Assembly (NCBI RefSeq): GCF_048544455.1
Contig: NC_133538.1
Coordinates: forward strand, 451,807,311-451,871,310
From: Silene latifolia
Taxonomy: Eukaryota; Streptophyta; Magnoliopsida; Caryophyllales; Caryophyllaceae
Reading direction: 5' to 3'
Length of the DNA stretch: 64,000 nt
The notes below the pieces were generated by a model. That model saw only the letters and a program-made list of their open reading frames with translations. It was not told where the DNA came from and made no database searches. The translations under genes and the position numbers were made by a program. This document shows, in pieces, positions 23,469 to 36,335 of the stretch (positions are counted from its first letter, which is position 1; every line of letters begins with the position of its first letter).

Positions 23469-24467
23469 ATGGCGTTAGAAACACTGGAGGATCGTTGATT
23501 TCCCCTTCTTGCCTAGACAAGGAGAAGGGTCGTCCCCTCTCTACCATGCACAAAAGTGGATACGATGGATAAAGGGATCGATAGAATTTGAGATTCATTT
23601 GGGAGTTTGCTTTGTTGTTTTTCCCCCCAATATCTTGTGGCATATAACATTTGAGAACATTTTCTTTTGCCATTTCTTTTGATTTCTGGCATTTCAATAC
23701 TTGACAACTTTTCAACTTTTACATTTTTCTTTTGAACATTTTCAAAGTCACCGCAATTAGTAACGAGGGTGCCTTATATTTGAAGCATAGAAGTTTTCAT
23801 TTTTGTTACTCCTCTTTTCTTTTGATGCAATTTGTAAACTTTTTCTTTTCTTTTCTTTTCTTGAACTCAAATTTTTGAATAATTTATTTTTGTGCCCATT
23901 CCCTTTGATGACAAAAAATGTGGTAGAACATGGATGAATGATGGTTACATGGTTTCAAGGGTCACCTTGGAATAAACGGTAGCCAAGGAGTTATCACACC
24001 ACAAGGTACTCTTTACTAGGCCTTAATCCATAGGTCAAAGGATACTGGCATGACACATCCTAGGGTGTTTTACAAGTATTCTAACAAGCAAAGTCTTAAG
24101 AAGAAAAAGCATCTATTAGGGCCTATATACACTTGTCAAGCTTCCCAAGTAGACGGTTTCACAAAATTTTTCTAACATGCAAACTACATGCCATGATGTA
24201 ACTAACATATATACAACCTAATGCATATGATTCTACCAACTAGTATGCCAAATAATCTAAATGAAAGTCCGAAATTCACATTGTTTATACCGCATCAATC
24301 AAAATAAAGCCACATAGTCATTAACATAGAGAGGAAAAATGAGATTGGAATGATCATACCATGCGGTCTTCAATATCCTCATGTCTCGGACGTGGCGTAG
24401 TCGATCAATGTAAATAAGCATAGACAAACACAATATATACAAACAATATATACAAGACTACACTACA
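23469..24467 (-). other. E4 3' noncoding region, distal part
   Basis: Homologous to E1 2290-3188 plus 11955-12045. Its first five bases (atggc) are the likely right target duplication of E5; the E1 equivalent is atggt. It shows the uninterrupted E2 target (about 24370-24374). No coding sequence seen. Confidence 0.7.
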
Positions 24468-24472
24468 AAGGA
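24468..24472. repeat. Target site duplication of E3, left copy (aagga)
   Basis: Matches aagga at 33259-33263. The E1 equivalent (acaaaggaaatgaac near 12035) is the uninterrupted site. Confidence 0.9.
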
Positions 24473-25766
24473 TGTTGGAAATCTACATCTCAATATTAAC
24501 ATATTCATATATGTTCTAATTAATTTAGTCATAAAAGTAATTACTAAATCTTATGCATGTAAACTAAAATAAAAGAAGATAAGAAAACATTTTCCCACCA
24601 TATGAATTTCGATCATATTGGGCACCAACAAGATCTCCTTCTTGTTAGTTCTTGAGCTTTTAATTAATGGATGAACATTCTTGACTTCAAATTATAAGCC
24701 CTCCAATTAGTAGCACCCAAAACTATCCCTTAATACCACAAACTAACATGTACTAGATGTTTGTAATGTAGTTTACCTTAAAATCTATTACTAATACTCA
24801 TATACTACTTCTAGTATTATTAGTGTTTGATTTAAACAAATTTGATTCACAAAAAATGAATTTTTATGAAGAAAAAGAGAGAGAAGGGAGGTTTTTCATA
24901 AAAATGTAAAAATGAATTAATTAAAGAAAAACTCTCTAATTCTCTATGCTTAAAACCGGTTGGGTGGGCTCTTTGGGTAGTCAAATTAATCTTCCCAATT
25001 TGCTTTTGTTCTTCACAAGAAAAGCTAGCTAGTAGTAGGTGTCGTTATGATGTCTATTTTATTATTTAAATAACAAAAACCATCAAAACCCACTTACTAC
25101 ATATAAAACCGGTTTTCCATGTAACATGGAGTCCATTTTATTTTTGTCAATTGTACAATTGTATGTCATGTGACATGTGACATTTCTTATGTCATGTTTT
25201 AGTTTAAAATGCATATTTAACAAATTAAATATCATTTACAAATTAAAAAAATCATATTTAACAAATTGACTAGTAATATAAAATTACTTTCTCATAAAAT
25301 GGTCATTTAATTACTAGTTAGTATAATTCACAATATCTTGTAATTATAACTAACTTATCATTCTCATCTCGCGTGTTTCGCAAACACCGATTAATTTTAG
25401 TAATATAACTTCTTAAATTACTAAATAAAATCTTATTTAATCACATTATTATAAGATGTCATTTTCTCTCCTATGATAATAATTTGTTCAATTTTAAGGA
25501 ATTAATTAATCTGTATCGGCATACAATTAATTGACCTTTTCAATTAAGGGAATCGTCCTTTAGGTGTGACCTCAAGGGATCAACTGATCACCACCGTCGC
25601 ACGACAGTAATGTCAAACTCTAACCAGCCAATTATTACCGATATGTGTGGACCAGTTGACTATATATGTAATGTATCATCCCTTTCGTATTCTTGGTATG
25701 AGATCTAATTAATAATGATATTTAAATCATGTGATCGCACTATTGTTGTGGACACATTTCCCAACA
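24473..25766 (-). repeat. E3 3' LTR (left)
   Basis: 1294 bp, plus strand TGTTGGAAATC...CCCAACA. Same length as its partner at 31965-33258. Its terminal bases form a better inverted repeat (TGTTGG/CCAACA) than those of E2. Confidence 0.92.
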
Positions 25767-25777
25767 ATCTCCCACTT
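25767..25777 (-). other. E3 polypurine tract
   Basis: Minus strand AAGTGGGAGAT beside the left LTR, identical to that of E2. Confidence 0.85.
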
Positions 25778-27374
25778 GTCCTCGACAAGTGTGCGTCACC
25801 AATTCTCTTGTCCTATTACTATCTCCCACTCAATTCAAGGTGTCTTTCGGGTCGTACTTGCAAGTGATTATATCGAGAGTGGTTTCCTCGATCTGGAGAA
25901 TAACTGATTGACCGGAATTTATCCACCATGGATACCTTCCGAGCGTGGCCACGCATTTCCAGTTCATTACTCCTCGAGTGGCCCTGAGATATTGTTCTAA
26001 CCCTGACAAGGGGGTGAACAATTCCTATCGCACTTATTCCCTTCGACTAGCCACAACCATCATAACCCAAAATATGCCCATTTGACCCCATTTACGAAGG
26101 TCGTAGTAACACAAATCAAAGTTAATCTGAAACTGTGCCATCTTAGGCGAACAGTCTTTAGTCAAAAGAATCGACTCATTAGAATACTATAGTAGCTCTC
26201 GCCACGACCAGGCTATATAAACTTGCCAGAACTCTATAAGCGGTCACTGCCCGACAAAGTGTTCCTAACAGTCTGCCTATGTGATCGACTAGTCATCTCA
26301 CATGACTCTATGGCACTTGAACTTGCCATCAATCGCATCACACTCTAGTCCCTTCGAGACGTCACCTCATACAAGTGACTATGAGCGAATACAATGTTAA
26401 TCCGTGTTCACTTTAACGGGGTTCAATGTTGTCTCTACAACCCGTTTGGATGTAACAAAGTATAAAAGGAGTTTTTAAAGTAAAAACTCGAACGACAAAT
26501 GTGATTATCACATATGAATAGTCAATGCCTGATTACTATTTCATGTTCTATAATCTAATTTGACCTTGTATGTAGTTGTTCATTTCAATTCAATTGAAAT
26601 GACATGACTCATCATGTTAAGCCTATGAGAAGGCTTTGGTTAGTAGGTTTTATCAACTTCTTGTACCTTACTCAACCTTACTACATACTCGTTTTCCTTT
26701 GTAATGTATACATCTGCATTACAAAACTTTCTGAGTACGTGTCGAGATCCAATCAAGACATAGTCCCTCTAGTCTTAGAATAGCTCCCACTGTTTTTTCA
26801 CGATTAATGTACGGACCCATCCCTCTTGCACATCCCATGATTGCAAGTGTACTCAATTTCCGTTATAAATATCTCTCATTGTTCTTTATTGCCTAGATTG
26901 ATTCTAAAAAATCTACTTCTTAATTAACATAGCCACAATGGTATCTTAACCATCCTAATGTATTTTGATTATGGTATTGTCGGAAACCATGCGCAATCTC
27001 AATTGTCAATTGTCACTTGTGTAACACCCTTACACAAAATTGCATCATAAACACTTTGCTTTACTTCCTTAATGCTTCTGCAAGTACTTAAGGGTAATCT
27101 TTATTGCTTACTTGGTAAAGATTACTTAAATTCGATTTTGAAAACAATTCATCATACTCAAGGTATATGAAGTGTTATACATCATTACTTATTTAATTGA
27201 TCCGGCAGCGGAAGAAAATGGAATCAATCAAATATGTTCAATTTAATTGAACTAGTCATGAATCTTATCAACGTAAGACTTCTTATTGACGCCAATATCA
27301 TGTGGATTTATCTTCATAAATCCGGATATTAAAGATGTATTATAATACTCCAAAAGTCTTAAATCATTCGCAAT

Positions 27375-27766
27375 GATCAATATGTCATCCACATATAAGA
27401 CTAATTAAAATTACCGTAACTCCCACTAAACTCCATGTATAAACACAACTTCTCGACTTATCGAGAAAAGTTTTATAACATGATCAAAACATTGATTCTA
27501 ACTCATTGATGTCCTACTTAAGACCATCTCTTAAGTTGCACATTATCTTAGGATTGCAAGAATCTATAAAACTCATGACATGTATTGAATACATTCCTTC
27601 TTTTGAAGAAGTGGGTTTTAGATTCACATGTTGTATGTGTATCCTCATAATGAAATACAATCCCTAAGAAAATCCAAATAGACTTAAGCATTTCAATTAG
27701 TGCAAAACTCTTTGCAACCAATCTTGCTTTGAAATCTCTCTTTATTAGTGCAAAACCCTTTGTCAC
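27375..27766 (-). pseudogene. E3 copia reverse transcriptase relic
   Basis: The minus strand encodes a 72-codon open piece (27766-27548) with FKARLVAKSF directly followed by IEMLKSIWIFLGIVFHYED, which are RT blocks that normally lie about 15 residues further apart. Further downstream the YVDDILI codons are at 27395-27375. Frameshifts and stops separate them. It is not a functional enzyme. Confidence 0.7.
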
Positions 27767-29184
27767 TAATCAAGCCCTTTTGTTTCGGATTTTCATGGCT
27801 TTAAGCCTTGTATTGAGTTGTGACTTAAACACTCTTATGTAAGTCATATGTTCATTACTTTCTAGAAGTAATCAACTTGAATCAAACAATTTCTTTTGTA
27901 AGTTATAAGCTCTTTACTTTCTTAAAAGTAGCATGAATTCATCATTTTTAACAAGTGACGAATTTAACCCCCTAGGTTTTGAAGAAACAATGTCTTACAC
28001 AAAACGTCTCATGTAGCCAAGAAAGACCAGTTTCTTGCGACATAACATTCTCTGTGGCATTCTTTGTGGCTCTTGAATAATTTCTCCCACTCTGTCTTCT
28101 AGAAATAAACTTGTATTTTAGAAAGACAACTTCACGAGCCGCAAACCCGTCGTACTCGTGATAATTGAAAAGGGAAAAAATGAGCATTTGTTTCTTGTGA
28201 AAACTTACAAACATGGTACCCTTACCATTTCATATCTCATATGATTCGATTTAGTGGAAAAATAATTTAGACAAAAATGATAAAATCCCCAAAAGGATCA
28301 AGTAACTCAAAGTAACTTGATTGAAGTCCAAACCATATTGAATAGCGTTTGATTTCTTATCCAACCACACATTAATCCATAATGCGTGCTAAAAGAGATT
28401 AACTTGTGATACTATATCACATTTCCTTTGGCTTATATCAAAGTCTTCACTTTGATAATCCCATCACGACTAAATCGTGATTCCTTGAACTCTTTAAACT
28501 TCTTCAAAGATTTTTCTATTTACCTTATTAAGTGAACATATTAGCGTCAACTTAAATCATTGGTAAAAGAAAATGATCAACCTATTTTGGATCGATGATT
28601 TACAACCTTGATCTCCTTTTCAACCAAAAGGCGCGAGACATCTTGCTTTGAATACAAGATACGCATATACCATTAACAATCTAATGGTTTCAAGAGTACT
28701 CGATAACTCTTTGCGTTCATCATTCCAAAATTTAAGGTTTAATCTTGGGTTACCAATTTGAATCTTACATCATCTACATGATATATCATTCTAGTTTGGT
28801 TTAGAATATAATCACCTTGACAATGGGCTAGCCATACATCCAATCGTGGTGTATAGGGTCACAAAAGTGAAAACCTCTTTTGTATCTTAACAAGTTTATA
28901 TTCTTATTTAGAGTTTATGCACTTAATAGTCACAATTAAGTACAACTTTAAATCCAAAAACTAGATTGAGTACACAATTACTCTATCTCTCGACATTATT
29001 GTTGCTAGTCGTCATATTCTAATCATCTTATGTGTCGAATACAATGATGAAAACCTCCACTGGTTTCTAATATTGATGAAGTGGTACTAGCAAAATTTAT
29101 GTTTAATCAAATAAACATTTAAAGAAGAAGATCCCATTAGATGTCCCACAACTAACTTGTTGATTCTTCAATAATTTGGGGTAG

Positions 29185-29222
29185 TTTCCTTTCTTGTGTC
29201 CAACATTTAAGACAATGGAAAC
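29185..29222 (-). pseudogene. E3 gag zinc-knuckle relic
   Basis: The minus strand carries a frame-broken FHC...GHKKGNYP resembling CX2CX4HX4C with one or two Cys lost. Equivalent to 7925-7960 in E2. Confidence 0.45.
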
Positions 29223-31949
29223 TTTATCGGTCGGAATTGATAAGTTTAGTATCGCTATTCTCAACAACTTTACTTTCAACATTACCTTGTATCAATTCCA
29301 TTATAATCTTTACTTCTTGAACCTCGTCCTCATCTTAACGGTTTAAGAGAATGCTCCCACTCATTTCAATGAGTCTTTGCTTTGAGAAGCAAAATTGAAT
29401 TCATGAAGATTACTCTTCATTTGTTCGTTTTAGTCTTAAAACTTTCATTGAAGTGGTTGCGTTATTTTGCTCAATTACGAATTCTGAAAATCTAATCACC
29501 AAAACAATTTATCGCTTCAAGGTACTTAATTCAATTAAGTCTATGAAACATAATCCATTGTAAGTAGAAGTGTAGTCAAGAATGAAAAACCTGTTTGATA
29601 ATGAATAACTTTAATCTATACTCTTTACAAGAGATCCTTAGCAATGGTTCGTTTGAGGTTTTAGAAGCAAATTCAAATTTTGTCTTTAGTTACGCTATTT
29701 TAATGGAGATTTGTATCAAAATCGAAATGATATCGTATATGAATTGTGGTAAAGAAATAGAACAATATAAAAACGGAATAGTGGGAAAACTTAACATTTA
29801 TCGTTTTATTAATACTTGTAAATAACAAGTAAAGCATTTACATAGTGACCTCTACCCAACTATGATAAATGATTCCAAGACCCAAATTCATATTGACTTA
29901 GGCACGGTATGGCCGATGAAACCCTTATCAATATAACTCGGTGGATTAACGTTTTAATCGATTCTACTTTTAGAACTCTTGGTCGATAAAATTACTTTAA
30001 TAATTATCTATAGCCCGGAACACATGCAACTACGGTCACGAATACTTCCGTTGAACTCAATCCAAATTTCGAATAAATGTGTCCACGATCCAAATCCACA
30101 TCAACTTGGGCACGGTATGGCCGATGAAACCCTCATTAACATGAACTCGATGGATAAACATTCATCACCCACATCCCCTACGTAACAAGGTTTGTACCCC
30201 GGTAGGGCCGAGTGCACTCCCTCGCGAAATAGGTTTTCATGGTTTCTACTATTTGGTAAGGCTATGTCTCAATTAATTGTTTTAGCGAGAGGTCATGTCA
30301 ATTTATTATCTATCACGTTTTAAGTGAACTAAAGCGGTGAACTATGATAATTCTAATTGACACGGTCGATAAACTCGATGAAAGAAGATGCATGTTTTAG
30401 TTATGGCGATTTAGCGATGCATGCGACATATAAATAAAATGCAAAGCATAAAAAAATCCTAGTATGGCCTTCCTAAAATAGAAAATCAAATTAACTATTA
30501 CATATTCGGAAACCAACTCCATTGATCCCTTGAACTTCGGTTGTGGCACGCATCTCGAGGTAACACCGTCTTTATGTATCGCCATCTTGAAGAAATCCGT
30601 CTTGGGGAACTCCGAGATAAATTTAAATTACATAGCAAATTACATAATTTCCTATTATACATTTGTAATTAAAATAAAATAAATCTATTAAATTACAAAA
30701 CGGTGATACGAGATCACAATAAATTACAACCGAATCGATATTCCCATACATTTCGGGAAATACCAATTAAAAACTAAGGCCATACTAAGTAAAAATTACA
30801 TAATTCAAAAATTACATAAATAAAATTATGACAATCATAAAGAAAATGCAGCATTATAATATGTACGAACATGCCCAATTTTATGTTAAATCGCCTTTAA
30901 ATAGCCGAGATCGTATATTACTCGGTTTTTACGGATTTGCGTGATTTCAACATTTTATAATCACAAAATTACATAAATTCATATTTATGCATAAGTTAAT
31001 TACCCTAACCTCTTAGGACTCAAAATTTAGTCTTCACTAATTATTTGACCATAATTAACTCATATTTCTAAATTTGTTCATTAATGGACTTAAAATTATA
31101 AAAATAAGCTATAAACTTCAAATAGATCACAAAATTTCAAATAAATTCAAAATTTGAAATTTAAACTCATGAACATTCTGGAAAAATACCATGACACTCA
31201 TAATGTTCAAAAACTTAGGTTAAAAATTTCGAAATTTATCCGGAAAAACAATGTTGCGGTTTATCGGTTTTAACTAAATAATCATAAAAACATGAGAAAA
31301 ATTATATTCACCAACTTTTCAATTTTAGATCTGAAAGAGATAATAAAATGCAACATTGGACGTTTTTCCTTAGTCATGGAGTATGTTTTATTAATATTTC
31401 ACTAATTAAGTCATTATTCATGTCATTTTTCTTCAAAAATCCATAAATCATGCAAAAAGACTTCAATATACCCTATTATTCTACACACATCTTGTAATAT
31501 TGCATGTGACAACATACTAAATTTCTATGACCAGATTCGAAATTTATCTCATATTAACCTATTTTTCACTTAAATCCGATTTTAATAATGAAAAATCCAT
31601 TTTTCGAGCATAAGAAGTCCAAAAAATATGAAAATTTACAGGTCATCTCAAAATAATATACGTGACAACATATCCAAAAATCACTGGAAAATTCGAAGTT
31701 TAGCTAATTTTAGTCCGAAAATGACATTTTATTCATAAAATCATATTTTTAATGCCATTATAGTATAATATGAACAATAACAATCCATAAAATAACCAAA
31801 ATATCCTAAAAATATTTTAGGACCAGAAATTTTAACATGCATAAATTAATTTCGTGATATATCATAATAACACAAATTATACAAGTTTTATATGTTAATC
31901 TTTATAACTCGGAAAAACTTTTAACCGATTTGCATGCAAACAACCTTGT

Positions 31950-31962
31950 GCTCTTGATACCG
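31950..31962 (-). other. E3 primer binding site
   Basis: The minus strand reads GGTATCAAGAGC next to the 5' LTR. Initiator-Met type with changes. Confidence 0.65.
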
Positions 31963-31964
31963 CT

Positions 31965-33258
31965 TGTTGGAAATCTATATCTCAATATTAACATATTCAT
32001 ATATGTTCTAATTAATTTAGTCATAAAATTAATTACTAAATCTTATGCATGCAAACTAAAATAAAAGAAGATAAGAAAACATTTTCTCACCATATGAATT
32101 TCGGTCATATTGGGCACCAACAAGATCTCCTTCTTGTTAGTTCTTGAGCTTTCCATTAATGGATGAACATTCTTGACTTCAAATTAGAAGCCCTCCAATT
32201 AGTAGCACCCAAAACTATCCCTTAATACCACAAACTAACATGTACTAGATGTTTGTAATGTAGGTTACCTTAAAATCTATTACTAATACTCATATACTAC
32301 TTCTAGTATTATTAGTGTTTGATTTAAACAAATTCAATTCACAAAAAATGAATTTTTATGAAGAACAAGAGAGAGAAGGGAGGTTTTTCATAAAAATGTA
32401 AGAATGAATTAATTAGAGAAAAACTCTCTAATTCTCAATGCTTAAAACCGGTTGGGTGGGCTTTTTGGGTAGTCAAATTAATCTTCCCAATTTGCTTTTG
32501 TTCTTCACAAGAAAAGCTAGCTAGTAGTAGGTGTCATCATGATGTCTATTTTATTATTTAAATAACAAAAACCATCAAAACCCACTTACTACATATAAAA
32601 CCGGTTTTCCATGTAACATGGAGTCCATTTTATTTTTGTCAATTGTACAATTTTATGTCATGTGACATGTGACATTTCTTATGTCATGTTTTAATTTAAA
32701 ATGCATATTTAACAAATTAAATATCATTTACAAATTAAAAAAATCATATTTAACAAATTGACTAGTAATATAAAATTACTTTCTCATAAAATGGTCATTT
32801 AATTACTAGTTAGTTTAATTCACAATATCTTGTAATTATAACTAACTTATCATTCTCATCTCGCGTGTTTCGCAAACACCGATTAATTTTAGTAATATAA
32901 CTTCTTAAATTACTAAATAAAATCTTATTTAATCACATTAGAATAAGATGTCATTTTCTCTCTTATGATAATAATTTGTTCAATTTTAAGGAATTAATTA
33001 ATCTGTATCGGCATACAATTAATTGACCTTTTCAATCAAGGGAATCGTCCTTTAGGTGTGACCTCAAGGGATCAACTGATCACCACCGTCGCACGACAGT
33101 AATGTTAAACTCTAACCAGCCAATCATTACCGATATGTGTGGACCAGTTGACTATATATGTAATGTATCATCCCTTTCGTATTCTAGGTATGAGATTTAA
33201 TTAATAATGATATTTAAATCATGTGATCGCACTATTGTTGAGGACACATTTCCCAACA
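31965..33258 (-). repeat. E3 5' LTR (right)
   Basis: 1294 bp, partner of 24473-25766, followed by TSD aagga at 33259-33263. Confidence 0.92.
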
Positions 33259-33263
33259 AAGGA

Positions 33264-33803
33264 AATGAACATGTTTTTGGATCTTTCAATTTTTTCAATT
33301 TTTTTTCGAATTTTTTCAATTTTTTTTTTGGATTTTTGAATAAACGTCAAGTTAGAATTTCCTATCCACACACTAGTATGGGCATTGTCCTCAATGGCCA
33401 ATACAATAGGAAATTATGCAAGCATGATGCATGATTTCTAAACTAAATGCAAACTATAGTAATCTTCACTACATGATGCATGGGTTTTTGTTATGGCGGA
33501 GAGCGTAATTTAGATTACCTCCCGATGCGTATGCATGAACTTCCCCAAACCAAAATAGACATTATTTCTAATGTCTTGAATTTTGGGGTAGTTCATGCAC
33601 ACGGAATGCAATGTATGAAACTACAAATTGTCATTTTGGATTTTACATGTGGGAACAATAAAAAGAACACCTTAATGGAGCCAAGGTGTTAGTCCTCCAT
33701 GTTGCTAGGACTCCTCAAACAAATGATCAAAATACAATAAAGAAAAAAAAGAAGTGGACAAACCATAAGAGGGGTTAAAGAGTGTAGGAGCCTCCAAGGT
33801 TCG
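33264..33803 (-). other. E4 3' noncoding region, proximal part
   Basis: Homologous to 12040-12590 of E1, with a T-rich low-complexity tract at 33280-33335. No gene seen. Confidence 0.65.
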
Positions 33804-33941
33804 CTAATCCTCCATCATATCATCATTATCATCAGCTTCCTCCATAGAAGTGGAATCATCTCCACTCCCACTTTCACTTCCTTGCTCTTCCTCACTTTCT
33901 TCTCCTTCCTCATCTTGAGCTTCTTCTTCTTCAACATTCTC

Positions 33942-35399
33942 TTAAACCTCTTGTTCTTCACCTTCTTCATCAACACCCTCATCAACAAAATCCTCTCCAC
34001 GCGGTCTTCCACCACTAGAGGTGCTAGGAAAGAAAACTTCCTTATCCGCCCAACTAGGCAAAGGATATGATGGATCAAGAAGTCCTTGCCTAGCTAGATG
34101 TAGGAGGGGCGGATATTGGGCCTTGTAAGCATCCACTCTATCATTGTAAGCTTGCTTGTGCATTTCACTCATGAGTAGAGTCATGTAATCATTTCCTACC
34201 TTGACATCCTTGGGTTTAAACTCGTGATACTCAAATGGGTAGGGTGGTGTGACAATAGAGGAGGAGGGCTCATCAATCTCGCCTCTTTGTTGTTGAATAA
34301 TGTACTCGGTCTCCTTGGAGAGTGGAAGAAGGTAGTTGGGTCGGTGAACACTCAATCGGCAAATCTTTGAAGGCAAAGTGAAGGACCTAGCTTTATTGGT
34401 TAACCACCCATATTTGGTGTCAAGAGGAGCATGCTTGACCCACTTAAACTTGTGAATCATGGTGTCCATATCAATGAGATGACCTCCTTTGACCGCCACA
34501 TAAGTCTTATCTTTGTTGAAATTTGGGTTAAAGTGCTTGGCCAAATGGGTAACTAGTCCTCCATTCACAATAAAAGCGGTGCCCTCTTTTCCACAATCGA
34601 CATTAAGCCATCTTTCAACCAAAAGTCTTAGAGCATTATATTGCTTAGTATATTCCCTTCCTATGTTCAAGTCCGACTCAAGAAGAACAAAATCGAGCTT
34701 GGTAAGATGATTAGTGCTATTTCTTGCTAGCAAAGTATTCCCAATGACCTTATGCCACACTTTAATGCCCGGATGGTGGACTAATAGAGCACGACAATCA
34801 TGAAAGCGCACAAATTTCGTTCCGGAAATTGCCTCCCAAAGAGGAGCGGGGTCATACTTTTTGGGGATCTTGTGATAGTACGGGGTATCACTAAGGCCTA
34901 AAATCTTACTCAATTCACCAAAAGTGATGCGTCTATTGGTATTTGCAAGACGAAACTCGATGTGGGTTCTAGTTTCCACCCTTGTAACTTTCAAGGAACT
35001 CAAAAATTCCAATGTGAGGGAGGGGTATGTCAATTCCTTCATGGTGAACAATTTACCCAATCCCATAGCCTCAAAGAAGGTTTTGGTTTGTTCAAGAACA
35101 CCCAACTTAGACAAAGTATCTTCACAAATATATTTTGTAGGCATAATGGTCTTCTTAGCAAAGAGAACAAATTTATCCCTATGAGAGTCAGAAGTGAAAA
35201 TTACCTCTGGATAATTAGATAGTTGCTCAATGACCGGAGTTGTTGATGATGTAGCTTCAATAGGGGCACCTTGTTGAACCTCCAACCTTGCCTCATGAAC
35301 TACCAATGCCTTAGACAATTGTTTTGCTTGAAGAAGTTGTTGCCTTTTTGAAAGTGTCTTCTTTGGGGGTGCCTTGTTACCTCCTTTAGTTCTTGCCAT
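33942..35399 (-). CDS. Athila ORF1-like protein of E4 (485 aa)
   Basis: Start ATG at 35399 (MARTKGGNKAPPKK). Same domain order as the E1 protein at 12641-14116: basic N-terminus, PTKY motif, RRITFGELSKILGLS, CRALLVHHPGIKVWHK, GGLVTHLAKHFNPNFN, YGWLT region, then an acidic tail. The frame stops at 33942, but codons beyond the stop remain open to 33804 and are strongly acidic (Glu/Asp/Ser), so the stop is probably a nonsense mutation that trimmed about 45 residues. The body is otherwise intact, although the gag-protease of the same element has several breaks. Biochemical role unknown; family assignment (ATHILA ORF-1 / plant transposon protein) is from memory. Confidence 0.72.
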   Translation of the reverse strand: MARTKGGNKAPPKKTLSKRQQLLQAKQLSKALVVHEARLEVQQGAPIEATSSTTPVIEQLSNYPEVIFTSDSHRDKFVLFAKKTIMPTKYICEDTLSKLGVLEQTKTFFEAMGLGKLFTMKELTYPSLTLEFLSSLKVTRVETRTHIEFRLANTNRRITFGELSKILGLSDTPYYHKIPKKYDPAPLWEAISGTKFVRFHDCRALLVHHPGIKVWHKVIGNTLLARNSTNHLTKLDFVLLESDLNIGREYTKQYNALRLLVERWLNVDCGKEGTAFIVNGGLVTHLAKHFNPNFNKDKTYVAVKGGHLIDMDTMIHKFKWVKHAPLDTKYGWLTNKARSFTLPSKICRLSVHRPNYLLPLSKETEYIIQQQRGEIDEPSSSIVTPPYPFEYHEFKPKDVKVGNDYMTLLMSEMHKQAYNDRVDAYKAQYPPLLHLARQGLLDPSYPLPSWADKEVFFPSTSSGGRPRGEDFVDEGVDEEGEEQEV

Positions 35400-35739
35400 T
35401 GTTGATTACACCAAAGAGAGAATGAAATCTTCAATTTTTAGGTATGCACAAATCGATTTAAGATGAAAGAATGTTGCTTTGTATCTTAAAAATCGACTCA
35501 AAGGTTGAAATTTTTGGTGTTTGAATGAATTTTTGTTGTAAAAGGAGTGATTAATTTTTGTTGTGGGGAAGTTTGGATTTTATTTTGTTGAATTTGGTTG
35601 AGGAAATCTTGTTTTGTTGATGTAGAGGATGAGGGTTTTTGGGGTTTTTGTGTTGAGGGTAGTGTTTGAATGTAGAAGAAATGAAAATGAATGAGGGAGT
35701 AAGGGTTTAAAAGACCCGTTAATTTTGAAAACAGCAGCA

Positions 35740-36020
35740 GGGACGAGTAGATTCTTTGAAAGACGCTCGGATTTTGTTACAGGGTGATTCCTTAAATTTC
35801 AACAGCATAAAGACGAGCGTCTTCTCTGCAAGATGAGCGTCTTGTATCAGACGCGCGGATTCCTCACTGGGATGCTCGGATTCTGTGACAGGCCATTTTT
35901 TATATCCCACAGCTCAGCCAGACGAGCGTCTGGTAATATTGGACGCTCGAATTCATCAGGACGGGCGGATTCTCCAGTGAGATGCTCGGATTCCTTCCTG
36001 TCCACTCGGATTCAGGTCCA
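35740..36020. repeat. Palindrome-rich spacer of E4
   Basis: About 12 copies of the same motif family as in E1 (GACGCTCGGATT, GACGAGCGTCTT, GACGCGCGGATT, GATGCTCGGATT), but more degenerate and richer in half-sites. Position between gag-protease and the ORF1-like gene is conserved with E1. Confidence 0.75.
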
Positions 36021-36335
36021 TCCGTGGGTACTGCTTAACCCGTGTCATTTTCAATCTTCAATTCTCGTGTTCTTCATTGTGGGGGCACTACAAAGGCATG
36101 AATAGCCTAGGCAATTGCTATCCCCACACTAAGTCAAAGCACTACACATCAATAAAGTCATAAGTCCCTCCCTCACTTCTCTAAAAAATGATGAATATCT
36201 TGATCAAGGCACAAAAATATAAATCCAAAAATGACAAAAATGCAATGTAAAAATTGAATGCAATTTAGGGAGTTGGAATATTTATAAATGGTGGTTTAGG
36301 GAGGACTCCACCAAACTCTCATCCGATGTGAGATG

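Larger units (their letters stand above)
24473..33258 (-). mobile_element. E3: decayed copia LTR retrotransposon, sister subfamily of E2
   Basis: Two 1294-bp LTRs (24473-25766, 31965-33258), TSD aagga, polypurine tract at 25767-25777 and Met-type primer site at 31950-31962, hence minus strand. The internal 6.2 kb aligns with E2 end to end with many substitutions and small indels, and it has the same lack of open frames. RT relics: KARLVAK/MLKSI region 27548-27766 (open for 72 codons) and YVDDILI at 27375-27395. About 25-30 LTR differences by eye (about 2%) make it older than E2. Confidence 0.9.

Noticed and set aside
29595-29825. 76-codon plus-strand frame in E3
   Set aside because: Antisense to the decayed copia interior, broken in E2, no recognisable domain.
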